64,000 nucleotides of DNA from Chryseobacterium sp. ERMR1:04 (GCF_001297705.1 NZ_LIRF01000008.1:1-64000), one strand, 5' to 3'; positions 55,360 through 63,958 are shown, counted from the stretch's first letter. Notes: a model not told the origin generated them from the sequence alone. A program made the numbers and translations.

Positions 55360-55430
55360 CTTAGTATAGTGTTAAAAACTAATAACCATGAAAATTTTAA
55401 CATAAGCATATTGTACCACGAAGATTCTAA

Positions 55431-56159
55431 CTACACAATTGTGATAAAATCCCTTGAAATAATCAAGGGATTTTTATTTTTTAATGCTAAAATATACTTA
55501 TCAATATACATCTCTTTTTCTTTCAATTTATATTGCTGAATATATCTTGGATGCTCTAATACTGTCATTCTATCAAAAAGCTTTGCTTCTTTATTAAGTT
55601 TGGAAATAAAGTCGGCATTTTTCTTTCCTAAAATAAAAACCTCTGAAGTATCGATATTTAGGCTGATGTGTTTTTGTAAAGATTCTATCATAAAATCTTT
55701 TACGTCTTCGAATAGCTTTTTATCATCATAATAATTGGCATTCAACCAACCGGTTTTTGCCTTTCTTACAATGGCTAGAGGAAATGGAGAATTGATATAA
55801 AATTCTTTGTAAAATTCTTCTGCACCGCCGTATGCTTCGATCATATCGTACATAAAAACGGAAGAAATTTCGTGCGTGTGGGCAGATTTCATAGTAATTC
55901 CGCAAACAGATTCCAAACGTTTTGTATCGGTAAACGGAACGCCTGTTACCCCTGCTCCATGACGGCTTGGATTAATCCCAATAATGAATTTTCTTTTATT
56001 AGAATCGTTATAATATTTTTGATAAAACTTTTGCATGACTTCCATCGTTTCCGGATGATCTAAATACGGATTCAATACCTGAAAACCTTCAGGAAGATCT
56101 CCTGTATATTCCAGATTTTTATTGAAGTGAACAACTTGGTCAGCAAAAGTTTTATTCAT
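55431..56159 (-). CDS. SMUG2-like uracil-DNA glycosylase family protein
   Basis: A 242-residue protein. The segment FIIGINPSRHGAGVTGVPFTDTKRLESVCGI is the active-site region of SMUG-type glycosylases, and the C-terminal HPRYIQQYK holds the conserved His-Pro-Arg. The enzyme removes uracil or related bases from DNA. The last 13 residues are encoded by the terminator hairpin, which is unusual. One more A in the A6 run at 55477-55482 would create a stop just before it, so the true C-terminus is probably YILALKK. Confidence 0.88.
   Translation of the reverse strand: MNKTFADQVVHFNKNLEYTGDLPEGFQVLNPYLDHPETMEVMQKFYQKYYNDSNKRKFIIGINPSRHGAGVTGVPFTDTKRLESVCGITMKSAHTHEISSVFMYDMIEAYGGAEEFYKEFYINSPFPLAIVRKAKTGWLNANYYDDKKLFEDVKDFMIESLQKHISLNIDTSEVFILGKKNADFISKLNKEAKLFDRMTVLEHPRYIQQYKLKEKEMYIDKYILALKNKNPLIISRDFITIV
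55446..55474. terminator. bidirectional terminator between convergent genes
   Basis: AAAATCCCTTGA (55446-55457) and TCAAGGGATTTT (55463-55474) form a 12-bp stem with loop AATAA and T-runs on both sides. It ends the plus-strand T9SS unit and the minus-strand glycosylase gene. In the current frame it is also translated as the last codons of the latter. Confidence 0.88.
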
Positions 56160-56161
56160 AT

Positions 56162-56950
56162 TTAGTTTTTAAGAAAAACGAAGTTGTCAGGTTGATCATC
56201 GTCATCCCCGTCTACATAGTCTACATCGTCCTCGTCTCCTTCATCACTTAAAGCCAATTCAATATCAATAAATTGAATGTATAAGCCACAAATTTCTCCA
56301 TTAGCATCATAAGCAAAGTAAACAGGATAGCTACCGTCACCAAAACCACTTGCAAACATCGGGATCTGATAATTTGTATTGGGAACCGTCCAATTGATCC
56401 AGTCTCCGGCCTCTCGCTGATTGTTGGGATAATCTTTATAGCTTTGTGCGAAAATTTCGGCGAAATAATCATCGTAAACATTATCTACATCTGTTGCATC
56501 TATAAATTTATCTACAAAAGGAAGCACTTCTTTATCGGTAATACAACCTAGACCGGCATCCACACCGAAACCAAAAAAATCATCTTCGGTTACCCCTTCC
56601 AGCTCTTCAATTCCGACTAAAGCCTCTCTATAAACAACCGGTTTTTCTTTGGTAAACTCCACTTTCACAACAGCATATCTGTCTCCCCAATCTTCAGATT
56701 TTACCACAGCAATTGTCACAGGGAAATTTCCTTTCGGAGCCTGAATAAAATAAGGCGATTGATTCGCATTCAGAGAAACCAACGGATCTCTCACCACCAC
56801 TTTTCCAGAAGGCAGAGAAACATTTCCGATTTCCATCGTCTCCATTTTCTGTCCCAGAATTTCATCGGAAGTAAAATATGTTTCCAGGTCTGTAGGACAA
56901 ACCATAATATTTTTCACTTCTTCCCACTTTTGCATCCAGTTTTCGTTCAT
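56162..56950 (-). CDS. DUF4241 domain protein
   Basis: A 262-residue soluble protein of the DUF4241 type: KVVVRDPLVSL, the long YAVVKVEFTKEKPVVYREALVGIEELEG and the GVDAGLGCITDKE segment, then the very acidic tail (DEGDEDDVDYVDGDDDDQPDN). DUF4241 proteins are often found near polymorphic toxin loci and proposed as immunity proteins. It lies 51 nt from the SUKH gene and 2 nt before the glycosylase gene, but no toxin is visible. Confidence 0.85.
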   Translation of the reverse strand: MNENWMQKWEEVKNIMVCPTDLETYFTSDEILGQKMETMEIGNVSLPSGKVVVRDPLVSLNANQSPYFIQAPKGNFPVTIAVVKSEDWGDRYAVVKVEFTKEKPVVYREALVGIEELEGVTEDDFFGFGVDAGLGCITDKEVLPFVDKFIDATDVDNVYDDYFAEIFAQSYKDYPNNQREAGDWINWTVPNTNYQIPMFASGFGDGSYPVYFAYDANGEICGLYIQFIDIELALSDEGDEDDVDYVDGDDDDQPDNFVFLKN

Positions 56951-57001
56951 TATTTTTACTATTTATGATTTTTAATTGTACGTTTTAAAATTACAGCTTA
57001 T

Positions 57002-57538
57002 TTACTCGGCATCAAACTCATCTTCGTCTTTTAATCCTTTAATAAATGTTTCAAAATCCTTTGCCAGAAAAATTTTTCTGTAATCATCTTCCTGATCTAC
57101 ATGTACCACTTCCGGCTCGCCGTCTTTTCCACACTTAGAATAGTCGAGTAAGATCATATCATGACCTGCAGAAGGGCAATCTGCAATATACACTCCGATT
57201 GCAGGATATCCCCATTCATCAATCATAAACTGGCTTCCGAGTTCTCCACAAACAGAATACGTTTTGTCTCTTCCAATTCCCATAATTCCAGTAATTGCAA
57301 TATGATCATCTGCCCAAGAATTATCTTCTGTTGTTGGAAAACAACTTTTGTCTACCAATCCTCCGTTCTGAATTCTCATCAATTCGATATAAGAAGCTGG
57401 AAGTTTATAGCCTAATTCGTTTTCAATTGATACAACCATTTCATCATCGGAAAATTCTTCGATGTAATCTCTTACTGAATAACTGCTTTCACTCCAGAAA
57501 TCGGTAAAGTCAAAGTCTTTGAAAAATTGTAATTCCAT
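57002..57538 (-). CDS. SMI1/KNR4 (SUKH) domain protein
   Basis: A 178-residue SUKH-superfamily protein. The N-terminal signature IENELGYKLPASYIELMRIQNGG and later DEWGYPAIGVYIADCPSAGHDMILLDYSKCG match. Many SUKH proteins are immunity factors for nuclease or deaminase toxins, others have cellular roles. It is 51 nt upstream of the DUF4241 gene, likely co-transcribed. No toxin in the window. Confidence 0.9.
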   Translation of the reverse strand: MELQFFKDFDFTDFWSESSYSVRDYIEEFSDDEMVVSIENELGYKLPASYIELMRIQNGGLVDKSCFPTTEDNSWADDHIAITGIMGIGRDKTYSVCGELGSQFMIDEWGYPAIGVYIADCPSAGHDMILLDYSKCGKDGEPEVVHVDQEDDYRKIFLAKDFETFIKGLKDEDEFDAE

Positions 57539-57709
57539 ATTTTGTTTTAAATAAATGAGATTCTGATTTTACTGTAAAAGTAATTATCATTTTTAATTAA
57601 AAATGATTTTTTATAAATTGTCATGGGTTTAAATTAATTATACCAATACATTGATTTAAACCTATGACATCAAATTCTAATTTAATAACACAATGAAAAA
57701 TTATTAATA

Positions 57710-58591
57710 ATGAAAAATTTTAAAATAATTTATTTAGTCTTTTTAATTTGCATAATCGGATGCAAGAACATCGATAAAAGAAAAGAATTAAGCAATAACA
57801 TTCATGAATTAATTTCAAATAAAAAACTTGATATAGGAATTTCTATTAGAGATCATTCGGGAGATGAGATTGTATCTGTTAATAATAAAAAGTACAAACT
57901 TTATAGTGTTTCTAAACTCTTCTTAGCCGTTTATATATTGAATCAAGTTGATAAAGGGAAACTTAATCTTAATCAACCTATCCTATTTTCTAAAAAAGAT
58001 TTGAAGCCCGATCTTTATAGTCCATTACGAGACAGCATACCTCAAGGAACTACTCTTTCCTTAAAGCAATCTCTCAAGTTTATGATTAAAAGCAGCGATA
58101 ATAATGTATTTGATAAGCTAGCTGTTGCTTCAGGCGGTCTCAGTAATTTAAATATCTTTATTCATCAAACTTTTAAAGCAACTAAAGATCAATTCTCTAT
58201 CATGCATGATTATTCCAGCTCTCAACGTGATTTCGAATCCAATATTATTACGCCAAGCATGGCAACTGAAATTCTTTATCAACTCGAAAAAAAAGAAATA
58301 TTATCTGATCATAGCTATGACTCATTGAAAAATTACATGGAGCATTCTGTTATAAATACAAGAATTCAAGGGCTTATAAAAAAGGATACCCAGTCATTTC
58401 ATAAGTCTGGTACATCCAATCGAGAAAATGGTATTATAACCGCTTGTAATGATATAGGAATTGTAAATCTTAAAAACGGAAAATCATTTATGATTGCTGT
58501 CTTCATATCTAATTCTAAAGAGGATGATGCTACTAATGATAGTTTGATTGCAAAAATTACGGAACTAGCCTATACCAATTTAAATAACTAA
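57710..58591 (+). CDS. Class A beta-lactamase-related serine hydrolase, lipoprotein
   Basis: A 293-residue lipoprotein (lipobox CIIGC, Cys about residue 18). The penicillin-recognising fold is marked by SxxK (YSVSK), SDN (KSSDNNV) and KSG (FHKSGTSN). The omega-loop region before MHDYSS seems to lack the Glu that hydrolyses the acyl-enzyme in class A enzymes, judging by comparison with PER-type enzymes from memory. It may be a weak lactamase, an esterase or a penicillin-binding protein rather than a resistance enzyme. It stands alone on the plus strand. Confidence 0.8.
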   Translation: MKNFKIIYLVFLICIIGCKNIDKRKELSNNIHELISNKKLDIGISIRDHSGDEIVSVNNKKYKLYSVSKLFLAVYILNQVDKGKLNLNQPILFSKKDLKPDLYSPLRDSIPQGTTLSLKQSLKFMIKSSDNNVFDKLAVASGGLSNLNIFIHQTFKATKDQFSIMHDYSSSQRDFESNIITPSMATEILYQLEKKEILSDHSYDSLKNYMEHSVINTRIQGLIKKDTQSFHKSGTSNRENGIITACNDIGIVNLKNGKSFMIAVFISNSKEDDATNDSLIAKITELAYTNLNN

Positions 58592-58601
58592 ACAATATAA
58601 A

Positions 58602-58631
58602 AATCCCTTCCAGTAAAAACCAAAAGGGATT
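58602..58631. terminator. hairpin between convergent genes
   Basis: AATCCCTT (58602-58609) and AAGGGATT (58624-58631) form an 8-bp stem. It lies between the plus-strand hydrolase and minus-strand paaZ and may terminate both. Confidence 0.5.
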
Positions 58632-58654
58632 ATAAATTTATATTTTATTTTGAA

Positions 58655-61144
58655 TTAAATCAATCCAAACTGCTCAAAATGATGCGTGAAATGTTTTTTA
58701 TGCATCAGTTCCCACATTTCTTTGTTTAATTTTCCGAATACAAAATTCATGTGTTCAGCTTGTGGATTTTCTTTATAATACACTGAGAATTTCTTCAAAT
58801 TATCTAGGAAAGACTGTTTTGCAACATCCAGATTTTTATGTCTTAATTCCAGTAACTTTTCATCTTCAGCTAAGAATGGCGCTGGGAAATCTTTAGGCAT
58901 TTTTCTGTGATTGTAAAGAGAATCCTGCCATTTTTCCAACTGTTCTTCAGGAGTGAAACATTTATCAGCTTCCGGTTCGCCTAAACTTACCAAAACACCA
59001 TGTTCCAAATGTTCTATCATTTGTTGAGGAGACATTTTACCCCAAGTTGGTTGAGTTGATTCAGCTAAACCTTTTACAATTTTCTGAACATTTTTAAGGT
59101 CAATAAAAGGAGAATGCTTTGCTACCAACGTTAAAATGGTGGCTACACAAACTACTTCCTCTCTCTGATTCACCACTTCAACCAGCCATTTTACCACACC
59201 GGAAGGAATATTTCTTCCTTTTACGCCTCTGTTGATTTTTTCTTTCGCTGTTAAATAAACCGTAATCGTATCTCCTGCATAAACAGGCTTGAAGAACGAA
59301 CAGTTTTCTAATCCATAGTTCGCGATAACTGGTCCTTTTTTCCCTGATACGAACAATCCAGCTGCCGCAGAAAGGATGAAATATCCGTGAGCCACGGTTT
59401 TATCGAAAATAGTTCCCGTTAAGCTTGTAGCATCTGTATGGGCGTAGAAATGATCCCAAGAAACATTAGAGAAGTTCACGATATCTGCATCAGTAACCGT
59501 TCTTCCTGCTGTTTCCAACGAATCTCCTACTTCAACATCTTCAAAATATTTCTGGAAAGGATGCTTGTCTGCATATTTTTTCTCTGCTCCTTGCTGATAT
59601 ACTTTCGTAATAGCCGTCAAAATATCCGGAGAACCTTGAATTGCTGTTTTTTGAAGGAAGAAATGAAGACCATTCAATCCACCCATTTCCTCGCCGCCTC
59701 CTGCTCTACCAGGACCTCCGTGCATTAATGTAGGAAGTGGAGAACCGTGACCTGTACTTTCTTTTGCATTATCTCTGTTTAACACGAAAATTCTACCGTG
59801 CTGAGAAGCCATTTTCCAAGAAGTTTCTGCAACGAATTTCTCATCGTGAGAAACAATTGAACCTACCAAACTTCCTTTTCCTCTTTTTGCCAAGGCTGCC
59901 GCTTCTTCTGCATCTTTGTAAGGCATCAAAGTAGAAACCGGACCGAAAGCTTCTACATCATGAGAGATGTTTTTTGTAAATGGAGAATCATTTAAGAATA
60001 ACTTTGGACTCATAAATGCACCATTTTCATAGTCTGCATCTACAAGCTCGTGTTTCCCATCATACACAAGTTCGTTTTCAGTTTTTAAGATATTTATTTT
60101 TCTTACAACTTCGTCATATTGCTGCTTTCCAACCAAAGATCCCATTCTTGTATCTCTGCTTAACGGGTTTCCTATTTTAGTTTGATCTAAAGCTTTAGAC
60201 AAAGCATTTTGAACATCCCCAATTAAGTTTTCAGGAACAATAATTCTTCTGATCGCTGTACATTTCTGACCTGCTTTTGTTGTCATTTCTGTACGAACTT
60301 CTTTAATGAACAAATCAAATTCAGGCGTTCCCGGTTTTGCATCCAATCCAAGAATTGAACAGTTCAAAGAATCTGCTTCCATATTGAAACGAACAGAATT
60401 TCCTGAAACAGAAGGCAAAGCTTTTAATTTTCTACCCGTCGTTGCAGAACCAGTGAACAATACAGAATCTCCATCCTGAACATAATCCAAAATATTTCCC
60501 GGCTCCCCGCAAACCAATTGAAGCGCTCCTTCAGGAAGAACTCCACTTTCAATCATATCCTGAAAAACTGCATTCGTCAAATAAGAACCAAAAGGAGAAG
60601 GCTTCACAATGGAAGGAACACCCGCCAACAATGAAGTCGATAATTTCTCCAACATTCCCCAAACAGGAAAGTTATATGCATTGATTTGCACAGAAACTCC
60701 TTCACTTGGCGTTAGAATGTGAGTTCCTAAGAAAGTTCCGTTAGCAGAGATTTTCTGAGTTTCCCCATCTACCCAAAACGGAGTGTTCGGAAGCATTCTC
60801 TTTGCCAATCCTGAATACGTGAAGAACGTACCAAAACCTCCTTCAATATCTACCCAAGAATCTGCATGAGTTGCCCCTGTTTTATATGATAATTCGTAAT
60901 ATTTTTTCTTTCTTTCTAAAAGGTAAAGTGCCACTTTTTTCAACATTTCTCCACGATCGTAGAAAGTCATTGAAGACAAATTCTTGTACCCTACCGTTCT
61001 ACCATAATCAAGTGCTTGTTCAAAATTCAGCCCTTCAGTATCCGAAACAGCAACCTGCTCTCCCGTCACGGCATTGTATAAAGGAATTCCGTTTCCGGTA
61101 CCTTCGATCCATTCTCCGTGGATGTAATTTTTTAGTTTTTCCAT
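58655..61144 (-). CDS. paaZ: PaaZ, bifunctional oxepin-CoA hydrolase/semialdehyde dehydrogenase, with extra C-terminal domain
   Basis: Ring-opening enzyme of aerobic phenylacetate breakdown. Residues 1-520 are an aldehyde dehydrogenase with nucleophile Cys295 (AGQKCTAIRR), base Glu256 and cofactor motif FTGSATTGRKL. Residues about 525-680 form a MaoC-like hydratase (FEDVEVGDSLETAGRTVTDADIVNFSNVSWDHFYAHTD). Usual PaaZ proteins stop near 680. Here 829 residues are present, and the tail (about 685-829; WGKMSPQQMIEHLEHGVLVSLGE...HNLDVAKQSFLDNLKKF) resembles a DinB/DUF1569 four-helix domain. No frame break is seen at the junction. Confidence 0.95.
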   Translation of the reverse strand: MEKLKNYIHGEWIEGTGNGIPLYNAVTGEQVAVSDTEGLNFEQALDYGRTVGYKNLSSMTFYDRGEMLKKVALYLLERKKKYYELSYKTGATHADSWVDIEGGFGTFFTYSGLAKRMLPNTPFWVDGETQKISANGTFLGTHILTPSEGVSVQINAYNFPVWGMLEKLSTSLLAGVPSIVKPSPFGSYLTNAVFQDMIESGVLPEGALQLVCGEPGNILDYVQDGDSVLFTGSATTGRKLKALPSVSGNSVRFNMEADSLNCSILGLDAKPGTPEFDLFIKEVRTEMTTKAGQKCTAIRRIIVPENLIGDVQNALSKALDQTKIGNPLSRDTRMGSLVGKQQYDEVVRKINILKTENELVYDGKHELVDADYENGAFMSPKLFLNDSPFTKNISHDVEAFGPVSTLMPYKDAEEAAALAKRGKGSLVGSIVSHDEKFVAETSWKMASQHGRIFVLNRDNAKESTGHGSPLPTLMHGGPGRAGGGEEMGGLNGLHFFLQKTAIQGSPDILTAITKVYQQGAEKKYADKHPFQKYFEDVEVGDSLETAGRTVTDADIVNFSNVSWDHFYAHTDATSLTGTIFDKTVAHGYFILSAAAGLFVSGKKGPVIANYGLENCSFFKPVYAGDTITVYLTAKEKINRGVKGRNIPSGVVKWLVEVVNQREEVVCVATILTLVAKHSPFIDLKNVQKIVKGLAESTQPTWGKMSPQQMIEHLEHGVLVSLGEPEADKCFTPEEQLEKWQDSLYNHRKMPKDFPAPFLAEDEKLLELRHKNLDVAKQSFLDNLKKFSVYYKENPQAEHMNFVFGKLNKEMWELMHKKHFTHHFEQFGLI

Positions 61145-61162
61145 ATTATTATATTGGATATT

Positions 61163-61711
61163 TTAATACTTAATTTTTTGTTCCATATTAACTTCAGGAT
61201 GTTTATCTAACAGATAGAGAATTCTATCAGACTCAGAAAAAGAAATTTCATATTCAAAGCAAACCTGTTTTAAGTCAATAAGATATTTTTTGTACAACTC
61301 AATTTTCTTTGGTTGACTGAATGGAATATTTAAATTTTCTCCATATAAAAGACGATACACTCTTTGATCGATAATTTGAAAATAATTAGGATTTATGAAT
61401 CTTAAAAAAGTTGAAGCCATTGGTAAATCAAATCCTTTTGATTCTAATAATTTAATCAAAATATCATCAGCTAAAACTTCATTATACTCAACTCTTAGTT
61501 CATTAATTTTCAAAATTAGATCCGGATCAATATCAGCGAATCTATTTGTTTTCCACAGAACAATTTCTAAAACGGTTTCATAAGTGAAATCATCTTTTTT
61601 AGTATCCAGCTTCTTCGTTAATTCTTTCTGATATTTAAACTCAGGAAGTTCACTAAGAAGTTCTTGTATATTTTCTATCTCCTTTATATTCTTAATTCCT
61701 CTTTTTTCCAT
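61163..61711 (-). CDS. Hypothetical protein, DNA-glycosylase-like fold suspected
   Basis: A 182-residue helical protein I cannot name with confidence. The stretch LLESKGFDLPMASTFLRFINPNYFQIIDQRVYRLLYG resembles the helix-hairpin-helix region of HhH-GPD type proteins (a helix pair followed by a hydrophobic ...DxRV motif), so a nucleic-acid role is possible. It lies 18 nt upstream of paaZ and 6 nt after the esterase gene, and is probably in the same transcript, but neither neighbour suggests a function. Confidence 0.6.
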   Translation of the reverse strand: MEKRGIKNIKEIENIQELLSELPEFKYQKELTKKLDTKKDDFTYETVLEIVLWKTNRFADIDPDLILKINELRVEYNEVLADDILIKLLESKGFDLPMASTFLRFINPNYFQIIDQRVYRLLYGENLNIPFSQPKKIELYKKYLIDLKQVCFEYEISFSESDRILYLLDKHPEVNMEQKIKY

Positions 61712-61717
61712 ATTTTT

Positions 61718-62545
61718 TTATTTCGTTTCCTTATACGGAAACATTTTCACTAAACCTTCGTATAAACTTCTGTGGAGAATCGTTGCATGATTGTCTCCCT
61801 CCATCATTTTATATTCTACCGTCCAGTTTTTTTTATTTGATTTTTTAAGAACATCGTATAGATCTTCTGCGTCTTTTACCATCACTGGATGTTCGCCTTT
61901 TCCTACAGAAACATAAACGAACTTTTTAGTATCCGGAATTTTGGATAATAATTGATTGGCCTGTTTCAAAAGACTTTCATCATCCCACCATAAACTCGGA
62001 CTGATGATGAAATAGTTATTAAACATTTCAGGCTTTTTTAATAAAATCTCTGTTGCTAAAAGTCCGCCAAGAGATTGACCGAAAATATACGTATCCGTAG
62101 TCTTAAACTGACTTTCGATATAAGGTTTTAATTCTTTTTCAAGGAAATTGATGAATTTATCCGAATGCCCTGTTGTAGGATAATCTTTCTGTAAATCTTT
62201 TAAATCTGTGTGAAAGGTAAAGTCTCTTTTTCTATCAATATTAGCAATTCCAACAACGATTGTTTCCGGCATTGCATACATTTGATTAAAGAACTGAACC
62301 AATCCTGTAACATGGATAAAATCTTCATTCATACTTCCATCCAGAAGATAGATGATCGGATAAGATTTCGTTTTATCAAATCCTAGCGGAAGATAAATAT
62401 TTAACGTTCTTTCTTCATTTAAAACTTTAGACTTTATGGTTCTGATTTCTCCGATTGTTAATGGTTTTACATTTCCATTCTGGGCTAAAACCAGAGATTG
62501 GAATGTAAATATAATACTGCAGAAAATGAGAAGCTTTTTTATCAT
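61718..62545 (-). CDS. Alpha/beta hydrolase, esterase D-like
   Basis: A 275-residue exported esterase of the IroE/Bes/FES-like group. A signal peptide (LLIFCSIIFTFQSLVLAQ) comes first. The nucleophile motif FGQSLGGLLATE, then YVSVGKGEHPV and the His in EGDNHATILHRS form the triad. Members hydrolyse siderophore or acyl esters outside the membrane. The target is unclear. It precedes the glycosylase-like gene and paaZ in the same direction. Confidence 0.9.
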   Translation of the reverse strand: MIKKLLIFCSIIFTFQSLVLAQNGNVKPLTIGEIRTIKSKVLNEERTLNIYLPLGFDKTKSYPIIYLLDGSMNEDFIHVTGLVQFFNQMYAMPETIVVGIANIDRKRDFTFHTDLKDLQKDYPTTGHSDKFINFLEKELKPYIESQFKTTDTYIFGQSLGGLLATEILLKKPEMFNNYFIISPSLWWDDESLLKQANQLLSKIPDTKKFVYVSVGKGEHPVMVKDAEDLYDVLKKSNKKNWTVEYKMMEGDNHATILHRSLYEGLVKMFPYKETK

Positions 62546-62574
62546 ACTTTATTTATTTGTTAACTGTCTTTTCA

Positions 62575-62607
62575 AAACCTCATAGGTTTTAGAAACCTAT
62601 GAGGTTT
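62575..62607. repeat. REP palindrome downstream of RAYT
   Basis: AAACCTCATAGGTTT (62575-62589) and AAACCTATGAGGTTT (62593-62607) are perfect 15-nt inverted copies separated by TAG. This hairpin lies 15 nt beyond the 3' end of the transposase gene and is typical of REP elements moved by RAYTs. Confidence 0.85.
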
Positions 62608-62621
62608 GAGTTAGCTGTATT

Positions 62622-63200
62622 TTATTCGATTGTTAGAAAATCATACTCAACATTTGATTTATGATATTCTACAAAATCTTTTATTGTATCAAAATATTGC
62701 ATCATTTCTTCTCTTTCAATTTTACTTTCTTTAGCCAAATTAATGTAAGAATGATAAGATGAATATTTCCAATCATTAATATCTTCAACAAACCCATGAT
62801 TGACCGGGTTATTGTGAATATAATGTAATAATTTAATCAAATACTTTTCATCGTCTACTCTTTTGCGTTTTAAAAAATCAAGAAAAAGTGATCCTTTTCT
62901 ATTATATTTCTTATTATATGCTTTTGCATAACCATTTAATAAATTACTAAACTGTCTCATTAAATATTTATGCTCATCCTCATTTGATACTTGGTCTGAA
63001 TCTTTAAACCTTATTAATAAATGAAAGTGATTTGGCATTAAGCAATAAGCATATATTTCAGCTATTGGAATAATGTATTTTAAAAGCTTGCTTAAAAAAT
63101 ATTTATAATTTTCATCTTCTCGAAAAATTAAATCTTTGCCGTTTGCATGAGTATAAATATGATATACATGACCATATTCAAAACTTTCTGTATTTGACAT
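62622..63200 (-). CDS. REP-associated tyrosine transposase (RAYT, Y1 family)
   Basis: A 192-residue Y1-type (IS200-like) single-strand transposase of the RAYT group. The HUH metal motif is HFHLLIRF, and the catalytic Tyr lies in the segment SNLLNGYAKAYNKKYNRKGSLF. The C-terminal LLHYIHNNPVNHGFVEDINDWKYSSYHSY is characteristic of RAYTs. It is flanked by a full hairpin on its 3' side and a single arm on its 5' side, the substrate repeats it presumably recognises. It appears intact. Confidence 0.95.
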   Translation of the reverse strand: MSNTESFEYGHVYHIYTHANGKDLIFREDENYKYFLSKLLKYIIPIAEIYAYCLMPNHFHLLIRFKDSDQVSNEDEHKYLMRQFSNLLNGYAKAYNKKYNRKGSLFLDFLKRKRVDDEKYLIKLLHYIHNNPVNHGFVEDINDWKYSSYHSYINLAKESKIEREEMMQYFDTIKDFVEYHKSNVEYDFLTIE

Positions 63201-63232
63201 ATTTTTTCTTCATTTGTGTATTTTGAATATTC

Positions 63233-63247
63233 AAACCTCATAGGTTT
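63233..63247. repeat. REP arm upstream of RAYT
   Basis: AAACCTCATAGGTTT matches one arm of the hairpin at 62575-62607. Only one arm is present on this side of the gene. Confidence 0.8.
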
Positions 63248-63261
63248 TGATATACTTTAAA

Positions 63262-63855
63262 TTATTTCACATCATCCCAAATACTATAGTCAACAACTTT
63301 CGTAGGGATTTGCTCAACATATTCTGTAAAGGGCTCGCAAGGAAGAATAGCATCTTTGCCTTCCCTTGCCAATTCCTGATATAGTTTTGTTCCTTCTGTT
63401 TTCCATTTTATCATTTCATCGGAAACATCACGGATGATTTTTGCAGGACTTCCCACAATTAATTTTCTAGGTCCACAGGTAAAGTTCGCAGGAACGAAAG
63501 CCAACGCGCCGATGATACATTCATCACCGATTACGGCTTTGTCCATCACTACTGAATTCATTCCAACCAAACAGTTTTTACCGATGTGCCCGGAATGAAT
63601 AATTGCACCGTGACCGATGTGTGCCCCTTCTTCTAAAATGGTTTCAATACCCGGAAAAACATGAAGCGTACAGTTTTCCTGAACATTGGCTCCGTCTTTA
63701 ATAATAATTTTACCCCAGTCTCCACGGATTACCGCATTGGGACCGATATAAACTTCTTCGCCAATTTCCACATTTCCAATAATCACCGCTTGTGGGTGAA
63801 TGTATGCAGAAGGCTTTATGATGGGGCGAATGCCGTGATATGAGTAGATATTCAT
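63262..63855 (-). CDS. paaY: PaaY-like hexapeptide-repeat protein
   Basis: A 197-residue left-handed beta-helix protein of the gamma-carbonic-anhydrase/PaaY group. Hexapeptide repeats run from about residue 15 (SAYIHPQAVIIGNVEIGEEVYIGPNAVIRGDWG), with metal His in LHVFPG and AHIGHGAIIHSG. The length of 197 and the tail (MIKWKTEGTKLYQELAREGKDAILPCEPF) match PaaY, a thioesterase that removes dead-end CoA esters in phenylacetate breakdown. Closeness to paaZ supports this over a plain carbonic anhydrase. Further paa genes are expected to the right of the window. Confidence 0.88.
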   Translation of the reverse strand: MNIYSYHGIRPIIKPSAYIHPQAVIIGNVEIGEEVYIGPNAVIRGDWGKIIIKDGANVQENCTLHVFPGIETILEEGAHIGHGAIIHSGHIGKNCLVGMNSVVMDKAVIGDECIIGALAFVPANFTCGPRKLIVGSPAKIIRDVSDEMIKWKTEGTKLYQELAREGKDAILPCEPFTEYVEQIPTKVVDYSIWDDVK

Positions 63856-63882
63856 AAATTTTTATTAAAAAATTAATGTAAT

Positions 63883-63958
63883 AATGTATCAATCTAACAG
63901 TTTACCAATTGATTCTTCACTTTGTTCAGAATGACAGGAATTGTTACATTGATACATT
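63883..63958. repeat. imperfect inverted repeat with a dispersed repeat core
   Basis: AATGTATCAATCTAAC (63883-63898) and GTTACATTGATACATT (63943-63958) are inverted with one mismatch. Between them, GATTCTTCACTTTGTTCAGAATGACA-like sequence (63911-63936) is the reverse of the TGTCATTCTGA repeat at 2.0 kb. Confidence 0.55.

Larger units (their letters stand above)
62575..63247 (-). mobile_element. RAYT with flanking REP palindromes
   Basis: The unit comprises the hairpin at 62575-62607, the transposase gene and the 5'-side arm AAACCTCATAGGTTT at 63233-63247. Both outer repeats share the same core. Such units are vertically kept single-copy genes that spread REP elements. Copies of the palindrome at 1.7-1.9 kb show this. 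Confidence 0.75.
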
